Positions 1 through 13,792 of a stretch of DNA of 64,000 nucleotides are shown here, piece by piece. Below the pieces are notes generated by a model. The model was not told where the DNA came from and ran no database searches. It saw only the letters and a program-made list of their open reading frames with translations. Position 1 is the first letter of the stretch; each line of letters starts with the position of its first letter. Source of the stretch: Acanthosoma haemorrhoidale. Taxonomy: Eukaryota; Arthropoda; Insecta; Hemiptera; Acanthosomatidae. The stretch lies in NCBI GenBank assembly GCA_930367205.1, contig OV884011.1:172619226-172683225 (forward strand), given 5' to 3'. Both the position numbers and the translations under genes were made by a program.

Positions 1-3000
1 TGCCTTCATGTTCACAACAGTTGTAAAGTCTTCTAATTTACCCAGAAATTTTTAATTCCGCGTCAAATACACTCTAAGTAACAGTAAATAAGCTTGTGTT
101 AAATAACAACTAGTATGAGAAAACAAATTTTAACATGGTAAAAAACATCATTATTTTCGTTCGAATCATTATAAATTATCTATTGGTGGCTAAAAATTTA
201 ATTTGTAACACAAAAGCTATTTCATTTTAGAAATTTCAATTTGAGGTACTTATTAAACGTTAGTATTTTGGTATTTTCAAGCGTTTATTTTTTTGGGAAA
301 AAATTATGTTTACTGTGATCAATGCTAAAAATGTTTCCGGTCCAAAATTATATAGTTAATTTCGCAATAATATTGTTTATTTATCAGTTTATGTTATTTG
401 TATCGCTCATTGTAGGACCTCAATAGTGACGAAAAATTCTAATTGAGTGTTTCATGTTTTGTTTTTTGAATTTGATTTATATACGGTTCTATTCGTGCGG
501 AAGCCCTTTATACTCGTATTTAAAAAAAGTACACCAAGATTTTAAAAAAGTTCGTTCAATGTACCATCCCGATTTTTAAACATATATTTGAATCAGTTAT
601 GTCTGCTTTGTTGATTTTTACCCCTAACTTAAACTTATTTTTTCCATGAAAGTGTTGAGACATTATTTTATTGCCCAAACTCCTGCAGAAACTGGGGGAT
701 TCTTTTTACCCCTACCCCTTAACCTTAATAAATAAATGACGGCTCCACACGAAGTGTAGAAACGTATTCCAAGAATTTTCCTGAACTAAAATATCTGCTT
801 TTAGGGGAGAAGTCAAATGTTTTTTTTTATTTCCTCAACATTTCATGTCTGAACTTCAGGGCTTTCTACCATAGTCGGTTTATTTTCTCATTCGTTATAT
901 TTACAAAAAAAAATATCATAAATAAAACCTAAATATAATTTAAAATAATTAAAGGAGAGGAGCTGATATTCTAGATCTAATTTGCCTTGGGATATTACTA
1001 ACACGACGCTACTAGGAATAGTAGCATATATATCATAGCATATGGGGCATTATATTAGAACAACGGGGACAGAGGCAACACTAACTAACCGCTCTATTTT
1101 ACTACTAGGCCGGACTACAAGGCAGACATGCCGTTTAATTTATTATTATGCAACGGAGCATGTGCACCAATAATTAACAGTAATGTCCTGCCGCAGTGTG
1201 CTCTGGTCCTACAACCGTTTAATTCACTAACCCCACTTCCATTGCACCTGCCTTGCTGTACCCTTAGATAAGGGATGATCCCGGGGCCCCGCACCCCTAG
1301 ACAGTTTGGAACCATTAACTTTCGTCTAAGTCATACCTGCTACTCCAGGCTCCAACCAGGCAAAGCTATTTTGTAGCAGGCATCTTACTGCATCGGGGGG
1401 GGGGGGCTAAAATGCAAACGGAAGCGTAAAAAACAAGAAAGCAGTTGAAACAAAAAAGCTATCTTCTAACTGAATAATATACATATATATAATAGTAGTT
1501 ATGGCTAGTGGTATGGCAATGTTAAGCCTAAGATCAAATAGCCTAAGGTAAACAAACCCGTAATGTTTATATAGAGGATCAGGAGGAGAATAATGCCAGT
1601 TATAAACCAAACCATTGCGTTGCTATATTAAAATCCTTTATTCATTCTGTTTTTGATCGTCTACAGCTGGGAGAAGATAACTGGGAGTTACGAGTAATCG
1701 GGTAAGGAACATGTGAGTGAAATTATTATTTTTTTTTTTTGATGTTTTTGGGTCCGAAAAGTGACCTAGTAACCTAGTAGAATTACGGCTAGTGGCTTTT
1801 TAAGTGCCCGGAATTACCTAGGGAAACGATGGCCGAAGCTCATGCAGACTCCCTGGCTTAGATGAAGGTGCTAGCGGTGACGTCTCAGGACCTGAGCAGA
1901 ATAATATCGGACCTGGAGAAATTCTTAGGAGAGCTAGGCTAATTAAACCATTTAAGCAAGGTGGTGATGGAATTATGGAAAGGGTAGAGGTGAAGGCAAG
2001 TGAGGGTTTACTCAACTTAGGCGACGCAAAAAATCAAAAGAAGAAAAGTTTGGTTCATGTCACAATTTCTTTTTTCAACAGCTAAACACCCATAACAGAT
2101 AGTTAATTAAAACATGCTGGTGATTCTGAACAAGTATATTGTCTTTCCTCAGTGCAAAACATAATTACTCACTGTTTAGGCACTTAATTAAATAAAAAAT
2201 ATATATAATAATAATTGAACAAAGATTAATTCTAATAATTAATAGTAAAAGCTTCCAAATGAGTGATGGAAATTAGTCTCTATACGAATATAAGTTATCC
2301 CTGATTTCTGTGTGCCGTATTATACCTATTTACATTTCGTTTCAATTATTTTCCAGCAGATGTAGGCAAGTCACAATTTTTATAATATTTTAAAATTTAA
2401 ACAAAAATATCTACATATATGCAATTTTCTATAAAGATAGAAAGCTTTCTTGGTTAACTAAAGGTCAAACCTATCCAAACAATTTCACGGAAATTTTTGA
2501 AGAAATTATTTAAAATTCGCAATTATGGTGACCTCCTGCCACTAAACACGATTATGCACATGTCTTTTTATGCTACATAATTTATAGGTGTTATGGAGTT
2601 GCTTTTATGCAAAATAATTAGGGTTAATGAAAATTGGAATACAATTTATGATTACGTGTTTCAAAGCCGTTCCCACACCAATTTCCGCAGTCCCCAGTCC
2701 ATAATTAAATTCACCCGTTATCAAGACTATATTTTAGTCGTTTTATTTTCGTATATTTATGTAAACCCTTCTACTAACGTGTAATTAGTAGTCATTAGTT
2801 TACAAATAATTAAAAACATAGAATGAGGCTCATACATAATATAGAAGCTATGGAAACCTACAATTTGATAAGTGAAAAAAAATTAAGATAATGGATAAAT
2901 TATTGGAAGGTTATTGCTTCTTTACCTGCTTATAATATTTATAAAAGCCTAACTACACAACACAACTATAAAAAATAATTGCATTCGTTTCCTCCTCGTT

Positions 3001-4696
3001 GCTATCCACGTGGCCTACTAAAGTTATTTCATCAAAGACTTCCATCCACTCTACCAAGGCTTTTTAATGTGCTTGGTAGATTGGAAATAACATTACAGAG
3101 CATACGGAAGGAGATTAATTGTGCACTTAAACAAAATCCAAAAGTTTTCACGAAGCTAACCCCATTTTTCATTTATTCTGACGAAGACGGCCTCGCATGC
3201 TAAAATTAGAAACGAATAACACATCATATCATAATCTTAATACTTAAATAAGCATGTTTTATCGTTTGCAGCTGAGAACAATTTTGTAGCTCTGAAATCA
3301 GCAAGTATGACTTCCCACAAAGATAAATTTTTTGGACTTTTCTACGATACAAGATGTTTGATAGGTTTGATGCAGTTTTCGTAAAGAAAATACCAGGTAG
3401 TGGATTAGCAATAATATTTTAAAAGTTTTATTGGAAGTAAAACCACTATTGAAAGTCGACACACATGGATCCAAACGCCTTCGAAGTATTTTTTTAAAGG
3501 AATGATCATGACCTACTATAGTGTGTTTAAAATGGCAGCTAGTTCCTCAAATTATATAATATAAAACGCTATATACAATTACACTATATTGTAAAACAAA
3601 TTACAAAACAGAATAAAAAATTTTAAATAAGAAAAAGTATTTGAAGCAGTTCGTTTATGTGAAAACGTACAATTTCTTTTTTTGTTATCCATTTTATATA
3701 GTATTTAATGGACACGTGTTAATATTTAAAAAGTATATATCAAATAATAGGTGAATTAAAATACTTTGAACAAATAAATAATAATGTCTTCAGTTGAGTA
3801 ATAACTGCAAACGTATTGTTTAAATATTTTCGGCGGTATACTACCGAGTATTATGAGTAGTATTAGAGAGCAAAGACGAAAGTTGGATAATATTTTAACA
3901 GTAATAGATATGTGTTTAACCCCATTCAGCACCTCAGGAAATATAGACTGCAGAAATATTTAATGTACAGTAAACGTCTGCATTCACCCTTAGAAAGCAA
4001 CTGCTTTGAACCTGTTGTTTGTTAGTTAAATTGTTCAGCTAGAATAAATTATAAGAGTTTCAATCGAATGAAACAGCGTTTGAAAAGGCAGTCCACAAGT
4101 TTTAATCATTCAAGAACAGTCCATGTGAAACATGTTGGTTTTCCTGGCGAGAAAAAAAACCCGTCAATAATTCGGAAAGCGTGTTTCAAACATTTCTATC
4201 TGTATCCAGTTTCGACCGCTGTAAATAAATCGATAAATAATTGAGTGCTTTAAAACATAGACAACAGACTTTTTTTTATATCAATTGCTTTTTGAAACGT
4301 TAACTTGCAACGTAACAAATTTCAGTAGAATCGTACCCAATATTTACATCGTAATGTTCGTAATGTAACTCTGTTATACGTAACAACATCTTGGTTGTAC
4401 AAATACGTAACAACATCTTGGTTGTACAAATACGTAGGTGTTTTAGTTCCACGTACTCATTGTATTTTAGTTTTAACTTAGGCGCCCTGTAATATCTAGC
4501 AACTATATTTATTGAGCCAATGTAACATAAAATGAAATAAAAATAACCATATAAGCACTTAAAAATGGCAGCATGAGCTGCTTAATAAATACATGTGTAT
4601 AAATAAATTTATTTTGTAGCTGTGGTTATGATTCCTGCAAAAATTGACTTTTTTCTCATCATCCTATGCCATTCAATGCTAATTCAGTAAAAAAAA
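1..4696. other. AT-rich non-genic stretch
   Basis: No open frame here looks like a known protein, and no element ends are visible. The only landmarks are a run of 12 G at 1395-1406, a GC-richer patch around 1090-1340, and a 27-bp unit starting acgtaacaacatc repeated twice in tandem at 4378-4431. Short open frames here have no recognisable motifs and look like chance. Confidence 0.6.
4378..4431. repeat. 27-bp tandem duplication
   Basis: Two adjacent 27-bp units (4378-4404 and 4405-4431) appear identical, followed by the first bases of a third. A simple local duplication with no evident function. Confidence 0.85.
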
Positions 4697-5250
4697 ATTT
4701 TAATAATAATAAAGTCGAACATCCAGCGTATCCAATCCTTTTGATCAAAAGTCCTGAGAACAATAGTAAATGCCCCTTATTACGTCAGCAACAAAACGCT
4801 TCATATACCTTACATTCTCGAACTCATCCCTTCCAAGTTCATGAAATTCCATTGTAACGTATCCAACCACCATAATCCCATAGCACAGTCATTGCACTGC
4901 ACCACTCATCCCTATAATCGTCCTTGGAGATTGAAACGGCAGAGGCCTGAGCGTCTGTGGCTCTTATCCAGCGACGTGGCTGACGGAGGAGCGTGGGGGA
5001 CTACCCAGGACTTTTTAATTAAAGTCAAGGGTATCCTAAGACTCCGCTTCCTCTTTCGCATGCAAGGAAGGTGACAACCATGTGGATTTGGAAGGTCTCT
5101 GGGCTGTTTGTAAGTAGTGTATGAATGAGCGATTGAATGAAAATTGTAAATATGGAATAAATGAAAACATTTATTACAATTACCTATTTCCCAATGAGGC
5201 AGAGTGTAATTTTATCATAATAAAGCTGTAAAAGCAAATAAAAAAATATA
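4697..5250 (+). mobile_element. Jockey-type LINE, 5'-truncated 3' fragment
   Basis: This stretch matches, in reverse orientation, the 3' parts of the copies at 13793-14495, 18575-19820 and 27783-29684. It carries the end of the RT-ORF, where the family encodes an RRLKR-type C-terminus, and the 3' UTR with the words gtatgaatgagcg and gaggcagagtgtaatttt. Relative to those copies it lacks a block of roughly 70-120 bp after 'agattgaaacggcag' and has about 27 unrelated bases at 5016-5042. No intact frame remains. The repeated ataataaag at both edges may be a 9-bp target duplication, but it overlaps the natural 3' end, so this is uncertain. Confidence 0.8.
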
Positions 5251-8200
5251 TTTAAGTTATTTACATTTGTGTTTTTTTTTGTATTTTTAATTTCCCTTTC
5301 TTGTATTAGTAACATGTATTATACATCACCTATACATTTTGGTTATATGTAGTTCACGAATACGATTCAGTTCATATATATCAATTCAGTATATCATATA
5401 TATTCAGTTCATATAATATACAAATTTTAGTTGGTAAGAATTAAATATTAAACTTTCAATAATAAAATAAAATAGCGAGGCTACTGATATTTAAATTAAC
5501 ATATTACCCAATAAAATTGTCAATAAATCCATGATTATATTAATAAATGTAAGGAGAGGAATAGTACTTGGGGAGAAATTCCCAACACAAATCAGTGAGA
5601 TATGAACCACTATAAGACTGCTCATGTCTCCGGAGTGAGTGAAGAAAAAAAAAAAAACTCGCGCGCGTCGCTGGAGGAGCTGATGATTATAACGGACAAG
5701 CAAAGCAATCTAAAGGCAATAGCCCCCGTCTTGTTGGATCCTATGGACTGGGGTAGGCTCCACCATGACATATATAACACCCTTATACCGCACGGCTGTT
5801 CCTGATGAAAATATATATTATATCATACAGTACTATGATAACTATAACTGTCCTTAACTTTGGAACGTATTACAGAAGATAGATGAGTAATTAGGGGTGT
5901 AGAAAATGTATGTAAAAAATCAGGTAGGCTACCTCTTCCCAACAAGGAATCCTCCAACGACTGTACGATCCGAAGTCTTATCAGTGTCTAACTCGGAGTC
6001 AAATTTCTACGCTTTGTCATTCGGTCTGTTTGGAAAAAGGCTTTCATGGCATGTTTATTTGGCTTTTAAAGGGAAAGTTCGTTTATTTCATTTTACAAAG
6101 GTACAAACGCTCATTGGAAGCAGTAGCCAACCAGTAGAATGTCTCAAACCTAAAATAAAACAAATAAATAAACTGGCGACTTATTTATAAAAAGGAAAAG
6201 AGAAACAGAAAATAACTTACAACTAAGGGCATGATATTGACCACAGTTCATACGCAGAGCTCGTATTTTTAAAGCGACTTATCTGTATTGCATAACTGCG
6301 TACGACTCAAAACTTTATCACAACATACTCCGCGACTCACTCATTCACAGACATAAAAAAACAAATATCACTCAGAAATTTTATGTAAACAATATCCAGA
6401 TATGTTTCATCCCGGGACGGACTTTATAATGTTTTTTATTTGTAAAAAAGTTAAATAGTTACAATACTCAATAAATTATTCAATCATCTACAATTAACTA
6501 ATGGTAATTACTTGTACTCAAAATTTCATTTTTTTTAAATATATTTGTGGCACTTTTATCATTAGGTGCTCTCTTAAACAATGGAAGCAGCTAAAGCAAA
6601 ACTGTAAATCTTAACAATCTACTGAGTGAGGTCTTAAGAAATCATGATGATAATCAAACCGGGTCTGACATTTTCAACATACACTATTTTAACTTCAGGC
6701 TAAGTAATCGCCTATCACTTTTGCCTCTATGCCTATAATTATTTCAGCAAATAACCACCACTTGTTGCTAGAAGAAATATGCGATGGACAAAATAGGTTA
6801 CTTTATTATATGTGTATACTAAAAAGCAGCATATACGGACAAATCAGTAGGCACAAGGCATAACATCAAGCCAAGCATCGAGCCTGGAGGATGTAGGCAA
6901 AAGTTTTTTTATTTCTGCTCGTCCATCCGTGAATCGACTCTGGGCAATAAGGAGGCAACCCTTATCCATACATCCCCCTTATTTTACTAGTACCTTACCA
7001 TTCACGTCTTAGCTTAACTTACTTCGTAAGGAAAAAATATAAACAAGAAGATATATGATAAAATCAATTTTGGTACCTAAGAAAATTTTATTTCAATGAC
7101 AAATTTTCTTCTAGAACTACCACAGCCTAATACTATATAATCCAAAATTTTAAAGATAAGCAAGAGTACATTTAAATAAATTTATCATAAACTAATGTAA
7201 TCTACTTCTAAACATAGTACTGATTAGAAATTGAAAAACTCACGCTTGTCACCGTTTCTATGTTTTCATGTAACTAACCTGAAAAAAAAAAAAAAGTAAA
7301 TCAATAAATCAGACAAAATAAAAGTATTAATGATCGTTTTAACGTTCATAATACATCCTACTTTTAAAAATCTTTTTTCATTTACTTCAGCACATAATGA
7401 GCTTTACACAAACTTATACATAAACAGTGAAAATTGTTGCTAAAATTGACGAAGGAGATCTTGCTAGATTGCCTTTAGTGTTAAATTGCCAGTTTTGTTT
7501 TTCTTAGTTCAGTAAATAACACATTATCTACATGATGTAAGTTATAATTGTTATCAATATTATACAAATATTGTGTGAGTTGCCACTTTTAAAAATTGCT
7601 TTTTGCTTGATGATATGGGTACATAATATCGACGAGCATATGATAAAATTAGTCAACTAATTCTATAGTCAACTAGGGTGGCAAACCTTGATAATTGTGC
7701 TAAATACCCTTTTCGGTATTACATACCCATCCTAAAATATGATAGCCCTAAATAATATACATACAGCCTTTGTTTCCAATTTTTACAAGATCATTCACTG
7801 AAGTGTAGTTTGGTAGTAGTTATAGAGTTTCAAGTTTTCTATTTGGGAACGACTTTGTGTTACCTGTGCAATTACCTTTCAGTATATTTTGCTCAGCTAC
7901 TCAAATGTTCAAATAGTGATCAATCCATCACAGTTGTGTTAAATTTACCGGGCGTTTCCCGACATCTTTTCCAGAATTGATGGACAAACAAGAAAGGGAA
8001 CAGCCCCCACGGGTCCGTGCCCCGGAGAGAGGGGCAAGAACAATTTCTTGCTACGATATTCCCTGCCCTCTGATAAATTATCTGCTATAAGCAAACGATA
8101 TATATTTGAATGATTAATTGCCCGGGCCCATTGTTTGTGCCTAATATTTCATATAAAATCGCTTATAATTTTTGCCTTCATCGTTAGAAAGATGATTATT

Positions 8201-9284
8201 TATGGATTTTGAGATAAATCAACCACTACTGTCAACTTCGGGATGACCCATTTTTCCCTCAGCGAATTCTGTATTAGGAATATGTTAAACACATACCACG
8301 AATATACTATCTTTTTTAATTCCGTAAGAAACACATCTTTTTTTAAATCAAATCATTCAGTGGAATGAGATTTTTAAATGTTTTCTTGATGATTCGTGAT
8401 GATAAATTTATAATCACAGAAAAATGATCGTCATCCTTTATTTGTTTAGTGTTTTACATCGAGTTTTTATCTTACTACAGTATTTTGTCAAGACTACAGT
8501 ATTTTAGAGATGTTTTCAATGTTTCAAACTCTTTGTAACTTAAAACTATCATTTAATCGCCAAAACCTTCAAGAAAAGTATTTAAACAAGGATCAAAGCC
8601 CTTTTTTTCTCGGAATCTAAGACTCCTGTACAATTGGAATTATGTTTGATATATTCTAAGGTGTAATAATTACTATAATAAACCATAAAAAGTTTGCCAT
8701 TCCAAGAAAATCTCTTAAATTCATTTATTTATTATAAATATATATTTATAGTAGTAGTCTGTTTTGTTATTCGTGTTGTCAACATTCGCTTCTACATGGC
8801 ATTCAGTTTTCAATATCAGCAAACAGCATAATTTGGTCATATCATATGAGAACCTTCTTGACTGAGAATCGAGGAGGATGCCCTGAACAACATATGAGAT
8901 GCTTAAAGATAATAAATTTAATCCATTGCGTAAAAATTGTGTTTTGCTCATGTAGTGCTCATGCATGCATAATGAATATATGTATATCTTCCATATAGTG
9001 AGTACCATTTTAGAACTTCCATGGCCCTTTAAACTAAACAAAAATTCTTCGCGGCAAACAAAAAAAAAAAAGGACTTCACAATTATTCACTTTGTTGAAT
9101 AGTTTTATGCAGTAATTAGTAAGAAGTTACTGTGAGGATCATTGCCATGATTATTCTCTTCAGCATGATTACATAAAACGTTTTGGATTGATAGACTTAT
9201 TATGCTATGTAAATCAACAGTGAACATTCACATGATTTACAATAATGCTCGGTGAAATCTCGAATAGACAAAATACACGGAGAC
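5251..9284. other. Non-genic, with one GC-richer block
   Basis: No recognisable coding sequence or element. Around 7960-8270 there is a lower-AT block with a run of G/C-rich words, an ATTGTTTGTG word and TTTATGG/ATTA motifs. It resembles insect regulatory DNA in composition only. A 119-codon frame at 8721-9080 (minus) is low complexity and has no recognisable motif. Confidence 0.5.
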
Positions 9285-9370
9285 ACCACATACATATCTT
9301 TTTTTTTTTTTTTTTTTTTTTTTTACCCCTTCCTGGGCTTTCGCCCACACGGGGAATAACCACATACATA

Positions 9371-9373
<3 letters not shown>
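9285..9373 (-). mobile_element. 59-bp retroposed LINE tail with 15-bp target duplication
   Basis: The 15-mer accacatacatatct occurs at 9285-9299 and again at 9359-9373. Between them lie 25 T followed by 34 GC-rich bases. Read on the minus strand this is a short 3' end containing gggcgaaagccc (a small hairpin), then a poly(A) tail. Direct repeats flanking a poly(A)-ended fragment are the hallmark of target-primed reverse transcription. The source family cannot be named from 34 bases. It does not resemble the Jockey 3' end seen elsewhere in the window. Confidence 0.8.
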
Positions 9374-9412
<39 letters not shown>

Positions 9413-9421
9413 TACATATAT
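9374..9421. repeat. (TA)n microsatellite
   Basis: An uninterrupted TA run of about 32 bases followed by imperfect catata units. It abuts the right target duplication of the small retroposon. Confidence 0.9.
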
Positions 9422-9429
9422 GCGTATTA

Positions 9430-9700
9430 AACAAAAAAGGTAATGCTGCCTGGATACCCGCAGCATGTCTCCCCATCAGCGTTTCAGCACTCTCTTTAAC
9501 TCAGCCTTGAGAGTATCTGGAGATTCCATATAATCTACCACAGCCGGTGGATTCCCCGAAGGGTAAGGCTTGGGGAATGGGGTCCCACCACAGGGCATCA
9601 AGAGGAAGGGGGATGGTTGCATTACTGAGAGCCCGGTAACTGTCAGTCTGTGTCTCCCATGGCTTCCGGAATGCCGGGCTAACACTATAACCCCCGAGTA
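9430..9700 (-). other. GC-richer block with 69-codon open frame, unrecognised
   Basis: Composition is clearly less AT-rich than the surroundings. The minus strand has an open frame at 9476-9685 whose deduced peptide is rich in Pro and Gly and ends KAELKRVLKR. I do not recognise the family. It could be a fragment of a retrotransposon ORF or a host exon, and only a protein search would decide. Confidence 0.25.
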
Positions 9701-12700
9701 AATTAATTTACAGCCACGAATTACTTGGAAGTTGCTGTATATGCGTGGTAATTGTCACTTTTTGTTAACTCCCCAAATAAATTCAAACATAGGTGTCTCC
9801 TTTGTTTCATTGCCATTCATTAACATTCAATTAATACGATTTTTAATAAGCATTCTATGAGATATTAGACAGTCTTACAACGAATTTTACTATTATGCAA
9901 AATGAACATTTTCTTTCATGGTTCACACCTTTTGTGACCGAATAACTCCTTTAAATCAAATTCACCAATAATATTCCAAAATAAGGCTGTAGGTGGAGGG
10001 GGGTGTAAATGAGTACATGTAAGTAAATGACCACTGACCCGCGTCTCTCGGAATCGAAAGCTTTGATGAGTCACCGATCAGTATTCATGTAATTAGATGT
10101 TCTAAGTTTTATTTATGTTTGATGACACGCTAAAGACCTTAACTAAAAAAAAAGTTTAAATATAATCATAAAGTTTTCGAAGCATTAAATAGACTTTTTA
10201 ACATTAAAACTTTAAATATTTAATGTCGAAACCTAATATCTTGAAGTTCTTTTTAGTACGACAATGTTTGTCACGTTTATCATACGTGATTTGAAATTAA
10301 TTAGGATCGAAATCCTATAAAATTACTAATAGTGCTGAACAGTAATGTATATAAACTACGGTACAGCTTCCAGTTCCTCTTTGAGCAAATGTGTAATGTG
10401 TAAATTTACGGTATTCTAAAATAAACGTTGCTTGTCTAGTACTGATATTTCAAACTCCAAAAAGTATATCAATAATTAAATACCTCCGTTCAAATTAATA
10501 TAGTTAGATAAGAGTAAAATAGTTAGATAAGCTAGAGGACTTTATTGATGAGAATAGCACAAAACAAACTTTTCAGCATAAAAGTAAATCAAGTTAAAGA
10601 TCTCAACTTCCTGATTAATGATGTGCATTTTAATTTAAGAGGATTAAAACTTCAAAAATCAAAACGTTGAAGTCCGGGGTCATAGGAGCATCGTTTGCCT
10701 AAAAAAAATGATGGGCACCTTTTTGACATGATGAAAATACTAACGTTGTTGGATTATACTGGTTTTATCTCCACTCACTCCTTTTGCTCTATAAAACACT
10801 AGCGATAATTAACACTACCACCTGACATGTTGGACTGAGGTGCCTCCTGGACCCGGTCGATTCGGGGAGCCTTTGCTCTGCTCACCTCTTGTGCTTTCTC
10901 AAGCTCCCATCAGTGGGTTCCCGAAGTATAAAACACAGGCCTTGATGACCTGAGAGTTTTACGCCAAAATAAATCCCAAAAAACTAACAAATGAAAATCC
11001 ATTAGAACTATTTTTTAAATCCTTCTAGAAACTTTAGCTCAGCCATTGTTTGGCGTAGAAACATGATATTAATTTAAGGTAATATTCATACATCCTAAAA
11101 GAGCTATTATATGTAAAACTAACCACTCAGCCTTTAAGTAAAATGTATATGTTTAGTTGAAGTGTCTGTATGCTAGAAAAATCCTTTAGGATGTGAAGAC
11201 GGGGCAGAATGTAGGGCGTCCCGGTGGGACTCTGGTGTCGTGCGGGCTCCAATAACGGGGCAGCACGAGTGATGTTGTATCTGCCCCATCAGGAACCAGA
11301 GAGGGAATCCACTTTGACAAAATTCATTTGCACATTCCTCCGAGTGTCGGCCGTCGGCTGGTGATTTTTTTCTTCTTCCGGCGGAGGCAGGGCACGGCTG
11401 GAGGGCATTAGTCGTCCATGGTGCTATGTGACCCCCCCCCCCACTACTCTAATCTCCCAACGCCCCAAGCCCTTATATTTTCTTATATAGCCTGTCCTTT
11501 GTCTAACCCTAGTCCCTCTCTTTGTTTGTATTCGATTAGTAATGTTTAATAGATTGATTTAAGAAGAGGGTTCGCTGTTATTAGCAATTTTCCTTGTACA
11601 TTAACTACTAGGGAATCTGCTTATGTAAACAAAATATCTGGCCATGGAAGCGTTGGGTCAGGCTGACCCAATCACACCTTGGATGACTTACTCACCCATT
11701 AGCATACCATTGAAGTGAACCATGTTGAACAACTGATACTAAGTTTATTGCAGACTCGTAGTATGCTATTCCTCCTGCAACCCGATCGACTCAAAGGTCC
11801 CGTCAATGTAACTTATTTTAGATCATAAACGGCTCATTTAAGGCTGAAATGTTATTTATCAGAACCAAAAAGTATTTAATTGATACACGAACGTTTGCTA
11901 AATAATGAATAAATGCGCGTCAAGTGATGATGAAGTTCAAACAAAATCCCATGAACTACAACATTTGTACATTCTACATTCTGAACGATACATGAACTAG
12001 AGTCAACTTTTAAAAATAATTATAAGGCTTATCCAAGACACCTTAATGTTTCGAGAAAGCAACCAGTATTCAGAAGTGGAGACAGTCATGAATAGCAAAA
12101 AATAGGCAAAGTACATCTCCCCAAAAAATATCAATAAAACATGGCCGAAAGGTAAATAACTAAAAGAGGTTTTTCAAAAAACAGTTACACTACCTTTGTT
12201 GTTGTTTTTGCAGACATATTTTAGTGCTAATGATATTGTTAAGTTCTCATTTTTCAGTAAATAAAAACAAATCGAGATATATTTGGTGATTTATACTAGA
12301 CCCAAGAAACAACAAGGTTCACATAGTTTAAAAACAATAATGTAATTGAAGAGTACTTTCAATTGTCGCAAAACACCAATGGGCCAATATGACCCAACAT
12401 TCTCACGGCCGGCTTAATGCTTAACGTTTCATCATGCGGTATTGGAGAGAATAAAATAGAAATCCGTTATTTGTATCAAGCACCCAATCTACCCTATTGA
12501 GCCAGCAGCATTTGTAGTCAAGGGTCACAAGCATACCGTGGTAATAAATTTTTGGTTCATGATAATTTTGTAAATAGGTAATCTATGCACGATTAGGTGA
12601 GAATTATCAATTAAAACAAAATTTTAAAATAAATAATCTCACTAAATTTAGATCCGAAGTCAGTGTGATCCCACGTGTCATTGTTGGTTGTATACTTGGA

Positions 12701-13779
12701 AACGCCTCTGTTACATGAGAAAGATGAGTACAAATTTTTGGGATGATATTTGTACCATGAATTTTTACGAAAATCCATAATTATCTTAAATGATAGAAGG
12801 GAATTCCCCAATACAAGCTTCATGAAGGAAAGTGTCCACATTTGAATTCTATGTGTTATGTTCAAGATTCAGAGTACAAGTACAAGAGCATTACGATACT
12901 AACAATGAGAATCCACATTTTTTCCATACACAATATGTTTCCAAAATGCCATAATATATAAGCTTCTAACTACTCTGTGGCGATTTTCAAAAATAGTAAT
13001 ACTACCAATTAAAATATATACACTACTCTACTATAATTAAAACGGCTGGTGGTAGCCTAAGTGAAAAATGAAATTCAACTTGTCATTTCCTACCGTGCAC
13101 ATTTCAGTGCCCCCTCCTGCGATGCATAATGGAAGAAAAACGACTGGTGTACTGTTCAAATTAAAAGTAGCAGAATTTATTCGAAGAAGAAGTGTGATGG
13201 TTAATTGATTGACATCCATCCATAACGGATTTGGCCTTTGATAGATGGTCGGATAATCCGATGATTGAAATATAACGAAAACAAACTGTTTCTTGATGGT
13301 TTGTTTCCCCCCACCCCACTTCGAGCCGCCTACTAGAGCCTAATTGACGAATGAGAACAGCAGAGCGCTAGAGTCGTTTTGAAATTATCTCGCCAGTTCT
13401 CTTCCTTCTTGCCTAAATATATTCTCCTGAATAAAAAATAATTTTTCCAGTACAAATATTACTTCATAATCCCTCTATGAAGTTTTGGTCAGAAGGCTAT
13501 TCAAGGACAACTAATGTGCTATTGGATCAATTCCACTCAAAATGAGAGAAACTGCAACATGATCTCAAATCATGATTTTGGTATCTTCAAATTTCTTTTA
13601 GCCTCAGAAGAAAAATGTTCAGCCCCAGTAAAGTGTAAAATCTGTTACCAGACACATAGCCAATCAAATTACATCTTTAAAATAACAGGTGTTTTCAGAA
13701 AGCACCGATAAACAAAAAAAACACTTTAAAGCATCTCTACAATCTTCCTCGGTGACTGAAACCGAAGTCGTCCCAAGAC
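9701..13779. other. Non-genic, with two GC-richer blocks
   Basis: Mostly AT-rich sequence without recognisable coding content. Two lower-AT blocks stand out: about 10830-10960 and 11200-11440, the latter ending in a run of 11 C at 11432-11442. The second contains tctgccccatcaggaacc and a run of mixed words more typical of conserved non-coding sequence than of a repeat, but no second copy is in the window for comparison. Confidence 0.45.
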
Positions 13780-13792
13780 ACTTTGTAAATAT

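Noticed and set aside
8721..9080. 119-codon minus frame
   Set aside because: Low-complexity, AT-driven composition with no motif; likely chance.
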